Shown: one piece after another, positions 5,052 through 5,493 of the stretch
How positions within the stretch are numbered: position 1 is the stretch's first letter
How the letters are laid out: each line of letters opens with the position of its first letter
Translations under genes and position numbers: made by a program
Assembly (NCBI GenBank): GCA_030044105.1
Contig: JASHWL010000197.1
Coordinates: 1-5,493, forward strand
DNA from: Thermoplasmata archaeon
GTDB lineage: Archaea > Thermoplasmatota > Thermoplasmata > Lutacidiplasmatales > UBA184
DNA length: 5,493 nucleotides
Reading direction: 5' to 3'
Notes under the pieces: model-generated
The model's input: the letters and a program-made list of their open reading frames with translations, nothing else
Told to the model about the DNA's origin: nothing
The model's database searches: none

Positions 5052-5493
5052 TCAGTTGTCGTTCGTGTAGCTCGAGGTCCCCGCCTTCCCGTTCGACCCG
5101 GTCGCCCCATTGGCGCCGGTCGCGCCCGAGGACCCGGGGGCCCCGCTCGCGCCGGGGACGCCGAGCGCTCCGGACGACAGCAGGTTGGTCCCGTTCGTCC
5201 CGCCCGAGCCGCCGTTGCCGCCCGGTGCACCGAAGGCGCCGTCGCCGCCACAGGCATAGAGGTTGCTCGGTCCGCATCCTCCGAGTCCGCCGGGGCCGGC
5301 CGAGAGGTAGTTGAAGAGGACGGCCGCGCCGATCGAGGAGCTCACGGTCCCGTTGGAGTAGTAGCCTCCCCCGATCGCGTCGCCGCCGCCGCCGGCGTTC
5401 CCGCCGGCTCCGCCCTTGCCGCCGTTCCCGCCGTCGCCGCCGTTCCCCCCGTTGCCCCCGTCGCCGCCCAGGCCGTTCGGGCTGCCCGCGTTG
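5052..5493 (-). CDS. Glycine-rich protein with GGX and collagen-like repeats, N-terminus cut off by window edge
   Basis: The last 146 residues are visible, counted from the right edge. Residues 9-32 are eight GGX units (X is Asp, Asn, Lys or Ala), followed by more glycine. Residues 44-65 are a more ordinary stretch with YYSNGT and AAVLFNYL. Cys73 and Cys81 flank a short loop (CGPSNLYAC). Residues 85-99 give five Gly-x-y triplets, and 108-140 give eleven unbroken ones, such as GVP, GAP, GAT and GSN. The protein ends TSSYTNDN and TGA. Glycine at every third position across 33 residues is the mark of a collagen-like helix. GGX tracts occur in other secreted structural proteins. A surface or matrix role is likely but inferred, since the signal peptide would lie outside the window. 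No C-terminal anchor is visible. There is no internal start: the GTG at 5345 merely lies within the frame. Confidence 0.8.
   Translation of the reverse strand, partial: NAGSPNGLGGDGGNGGNGGDGGNGGKGGAGGNAGGGGDAIGGGYYSNGTVSSSIGAAVLFNYLSAGPGGLGGCGPSNLYACGGDGAFGAPGGNGGSGGTNGTNLLSSGALGVPGASGAPGSSGATGANGATGSNGKAGTSSYTNDN
5073..5171 (-). repeat. Eleven collagen-like Gly-x-y triplets
   Basis: The coding-strand codons place glycine at every third residue across 33 residues, with small or polar partners. Proline occurs only in the y position (GVP, GAP), while Thr, Ser and Asn fill most other y positions, as in several microbial collagen-like proteins. Confidence 0.75.
5397..5468 (-). repeat. Eight tandem 9-nt units coding for GGX
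   Basis: 72 bases made of 9-nt units of the form GGCGGNRAC or close variants on the coding strand, read as GGD, GGN, GGN, GGD, GGN, GGK, GGA, GGN. Units differ mainly at wobble bases and the last codon. Such arrays change length by slippage and recombination, and may continue past the right edge. Confidence 0.75.

Noticed and set aside
5397..5468. CRISPR-like array suggested by regular repeats
   Set aside because: The units are 9 nt long without spacers and encode GGX in frame, so this is a protein repeat.
1..5493. A new defence or mobile system
   Set aside because: There is no nuclease, ATPase, reverse transcriptase, recombinase or toxin-antitoxin pair, and the six genes are separated by gaps of more than 100 bases with no shared pathway.

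Overview
High-GC window that looks like ordinary chromosomal sequence from a free-living prokaryote. I lean towards a high-GC archaeon of the Thermoplasmatota type. The reasons are a secreted YVTN-type beta-propeller, a small single-pass membrane protein with an outward-facing domain, and an AT-rich box spaced to suit a leaderless start at the HAD gene. None of this is decisive, and a high-GC bacterium is not excluded. No rRNA, tRNA, CRISPR array, transposase or phage gene was seen.

Layout, left to right: (1) 1-824, minus: N-terminal 274 residues of a DegT/DnrJ/EryC1/StrS-family PLP aminotransferase, cut by the window edge. (2) 825-1160: non-coding, with a small AT-richer island. (3) 1161-1763, minus: RimJ/RimL-type GNAT acetyltransferase. 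(4) 1764-1899: gap with a strong GC hairpin. (5) 1900-2958, minus: secreted seven-bladed YVTN beta-propeller. (6) 2977-3338: non-coding, unusually dense in inverted repeats. (7) 3339-3827, minus: one-TM protein with a small beta-rich outer domain, family not recognised. (8) 3828-4178: divergent intergenic region with two inverted repeats, a C9 run and weak promoter-like boxes. (9) 4179-4919, plus: HAD-superfamily hydrolase. (10) 4920-5051: convergent gap with three hairpins. (11) 5052-5493, minus: C-terminal 146 residues of a glycine-rich protein with GGX and collagen-like GXY tracts, cut by the right edge.

The genes do not form an obvious pathway. Every gene is separated from its neighbours by more than 100 bases, so they are probably transcribed separately. 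Three of the six (propeller, one-TM protein and probably the Gly-rich protein) look like envelope or surface proteins. The DegT aminotransferase could belong to a surface-sugar locus lying to the left of the window. I see no convincing new multi-gene system. The observations most worth checking are the inverted-repeat cluster at 3131-3286, the collagen-like protein at the right edge, and the palindromes around the promoter region of the one-TM gene.
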